From assembly GCF_004519335.1 (NCBI RefSeq), contig NZ_SOZD01000006.1, positions 1-64,000 of the forward strand: a DNA stretch of 64,000 nt, in the 5' to 3' direction. Both the position numbers and the translations under genes were made by a program. Source of the stretch: Jiella endophytica. Lineage in GTDB: Bacteria; Pseudomonadota; Alphaproteobacteria; Rhizobiales; Rhizobiaceae. Position 1 is the stretch's first letter; the number at the start of each line of letters is the position of its first letter. Under the pieces are notes generated by a model. That model saw only the letters and a program-made list of their open reading frames with translations, did not search any database and was not told the DNA's origin. Positions 62,595 to 64,000 of the stretch are shown here, one piece after another.

Positions 62595-63896
62595 CTATTG
62601 GAGGAACTTCATCGGATCGACGGGCGTCGAGTTCTTGCGGACCTCGAAGTGCAGCACCGGCACGTCGGTGTCGCCGCTCATTCCGGACTGGGCGATGACC
62701 TCGCCGCGCCGGACGGTTTCGCCCTTCTTCACGGCGAGCGTGTCGGCATGGCCGTAGACGGTGACGAGGCCGTCGTCATGCTTGACGAGAACGGTGTTGC
62801 CGAACTCCTTGAGCCCGTCGCCGGCATAGATGACGACGCCGTTCTCGGCCGCCTTCACCGGCGTGCCACGCGGCACCGAGATGTTGACGCCGTCGTTGCG
62901 GCGGCCATCGACCTTCTCGCCATAGCGGTTGACGACCCTGCCCTGCACGGGCCAGCGGAACTGGCCGATGCCGGTCGAATTCGGCGCGACCGCGGCGACT
63001 TCCTGTTCGACTTCCTTCTTCACCGAGCCGGTCGCGGTCGTGTCGACGGCGGGTGCCGCAGGCTCCGATGCCTGGGCGACGCGGCCGCTCTTCTCCGTTT
63101 CGACAGGCGAGCGCTGGGTGCGCACCTCGGCGACCTTCTGGGCCGGCACTTCGGGCTTGGCGGCGGGGGCGTTCTTCGCCGCGGCAACCTCGGTCGAGCG
63201 GGCCGGCATCTTGCCGCCGGCCGGGATCATCAGCGTCTGGCCGAGCCGGATGGTGTCGGAATCGAGATTGTTGGCGCGGCGGATCGCATCGGCGGAAACG
63301 CCGGTCTTGCGGGCGATGCCGAGAAGCGTGTCGCCGGAGACGACGGTGACGCTGCCGGCGGCCGCGGAACTGCCGTTGCTCGCCGAGGCGCTGCGGGTCT
63401 CGTTGATCGGCCGCGCCTGCGGCGTCGCCAGGCGCTGGGCCTGCGATTCGAGGCTGGAGGGCGGCGCACCGCGGGTCGCCGGAATGCTCGCCTGGGCCGC
63501 GCGGACCGGCTGCGGGGCGCTGGTGGCCATCGGCTCGGAGCGGATGGTCGTGGTCTGGCTCTGGTAGCTCGGCTCGGGCGGCGGCGGCAGCTGGCTGCGC
63601 TGCATCTGCTGGCCGCCGGCCGGATAGCCGGAGCTTGCGGGGCTTGCGAGATAGCCGCCGCCGGAGCGGCTGGCCGGCGCGATGGCGCCGGTCGTCGTGC
63701 CGTCGACGGTTCCGGGATAAGGCTGCGAGACGGCGGTCTGCTGCATCGGCGGGGTCTGCGGCACGGCGCCGGTGTAGAAGCCGTCGTCGAAACGCACGAC
63801 ATCGCTGCTGCAGCCGGCAAAAAGACCTGCCACGGCGATGGCGGCAACGGAACCGAACATGCGTCGGCGCGAACGACTGAGCACAGGGAAGCGCAT
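62595..63896 (-). CDS. LysM and degenerate LytM (M23) lipoprotein, NlpD type
   Basis: 433 residues. A lipobox FAGC gives Cys29. After a Pro/Gln/Ser-rich stretch there is one LysM repeat (VVSGDTLLGIARKTGVSADAIRRANN, LGQTLMIPAG) and a C-terminal LytM domain. Here the zinc-ligand motif HxGxD is replaced by NDGVN (His and Asp both lost) while VYGHAD and LHFEVR remain. Such degenerate LytM proteins (NlpD, EnvC) activate amidases at the septum instead of cutting peptidoglycan themselves. I chose the ATG at 63894-63896; an upstream in-frame start would add 13 residues. Confidence 0.88.
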   Translation of the reverse strand: MRFPVLSRSRRRMFGSVAAIAVAGLFAGCSSDVVRFDDGFYTGAVPQTPPMQQTAVSQPYPGTVDGTTTGAIAPASRSGGGYLASPASSGYPAGGQQMQRSQLPPPPEPSYQSQTTTIRSEPMATSAPQPVRAAQASIPATRGAPPSSLESQAQRLATPQARPINETRSASASNGSSAAAGSVTVVSGDTLLGIARKTGVSADAIRRANNLDSDTIRLGQTLMIPAGGKMPARSTEVAAAKNAPAAKPEVPAQKVAEVRTQRSPVETEKSGRVAQASEPAAPAVDTTATGSVKKEVEQEVAAVAPNSTGIGQFRWPVQGRVVNRYGEKVDGRRNDGVNISVPRGTPVKAAENGVVIYAGDGLKEFGNTVLVKHDDGLVTVYGHADTLAVKKGETVRRGEVIAQSGMSGDTDVPVLHFEVRKNSTPVDPMKFLQ

Positions 63897-64000
63897 CACA
63901 GTTCCTTCGGTAGGCGAGGATTCATCGAGGAACATTGAAGCGCGTTAATCTTACTGCCCGGTTAAGTCTTCCCGTCGAAAGGTGAATTTTCCAATGTCGC

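Noticed and set aside
62598-63938. 446-codon plus-strand frame opposite the LytM lipoprotein
   Set aside because: Composition typical of an antisense frame; the minus strand has the lipobox, LysM and LytM motifs.
63945-63975. Two TTAA tetramers (possible CtrA box) upstream of the NlpD-type gene
   Set aside because: The spacing is 13 bases, not the 7 required by the TTAA-N7-TTAA consensus.

Overview
This window is a 64-kb piece of a high-GC alphaproteobacterial chromosome, most likely from the order Hyphomicrobiales (Rhizobiales). The CtrA-pathway genes (cckA, cpdR, sciP), the DUF2125 and FliO-like proteins, the type II NADP isocitrate dehydrogenase and several short interspersed palindromes typical of rhizobial relatives all point that way. 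A family-level guess (Aurantimonadaceae-like) is inference only.

Layout. 1-900: C-terminal stub of an IS110-type transposase, then a 288-bp tandem repeat carrying palindromic arms, ending directly at truA. 900-11.0 kb: truA, a LysR regulator that has apparently lost its start codon facing an aldo/keto reductase, then lysine and cell-wall genes (dapE, dapD), a lytic transglycosylase lipoprotein, a phosphodiester glycosidase, a LOG-type phosphoribohydrolase and a ChaN-like protein. 11-24 kb: isobutyryl-CoA-type dehydrogenase, tRNA-Glu(CTC), an RluD-type pseudouridine synthase, rpoH, DUF2125, a ChaC-like gene, plsC, YdcF, ftsEX, hpt. 23.4-24.3 kb: cpdR converging on sciP. 24.6-29 kb: mnmA, a Gfo/Idh/MocA oxidoreductase and a sigma-54-type response regulator. 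29-37.4 kb: oligopeptidase PepF followed by a dipeptide ABC importer in which permease C and ATPase D form one open frame across a palindromic repeat. 37.7-40.3 kb: two paralogous TRAP substrate-binding proteins without permease genes. 40.5-51.6 kb: gamma-glutamyl-GABA hydrolase-like, inositol-phosphatase-like, ttcA, a pair of tiny membrane proteins, rpsD, a Pmp3-type protein, aldose-epimerase-like, murI, trmJ, a carboxylesterase, icd and a VOC protein. 51.6-64 kb: alaS, recA (two one-mismatch SOS-like boxes upstream), pseudouridine catabolism (pfkB-type kinase and psuG), cckA, a FliO-like protein with a huge Pro/Ala tail, and a LysM/degenerate-LytM lipoprotein of NlpD type.

Most of the window is core housekeeping. 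Three genes feed the CtrA cell-cycle circuit: CckA is the phosphate source, CpdR controls proteolysis and SciP inhibits CtrA-dependent transcription. Peptide import (ABC importer) and peptide hydrolysis (PepF) sit together. Cell-envelope functions recur (dapE/dapD, murI, lytic transglycosylase, ftsEX, NlpD-like, plsC).

I saw no defence island, CRISPR array, prophage or biosynthetic cluster. The most unusual items are the repeat-bridged DppC-DppD fusion, the family of short palindromic elements with differing interiors, the 288-bp tandem repeat beside an IS110 remnant, the LysR gene with an ATA in place of its start codon, and the overlapping 76- and 44-codon membrane-protein genes.
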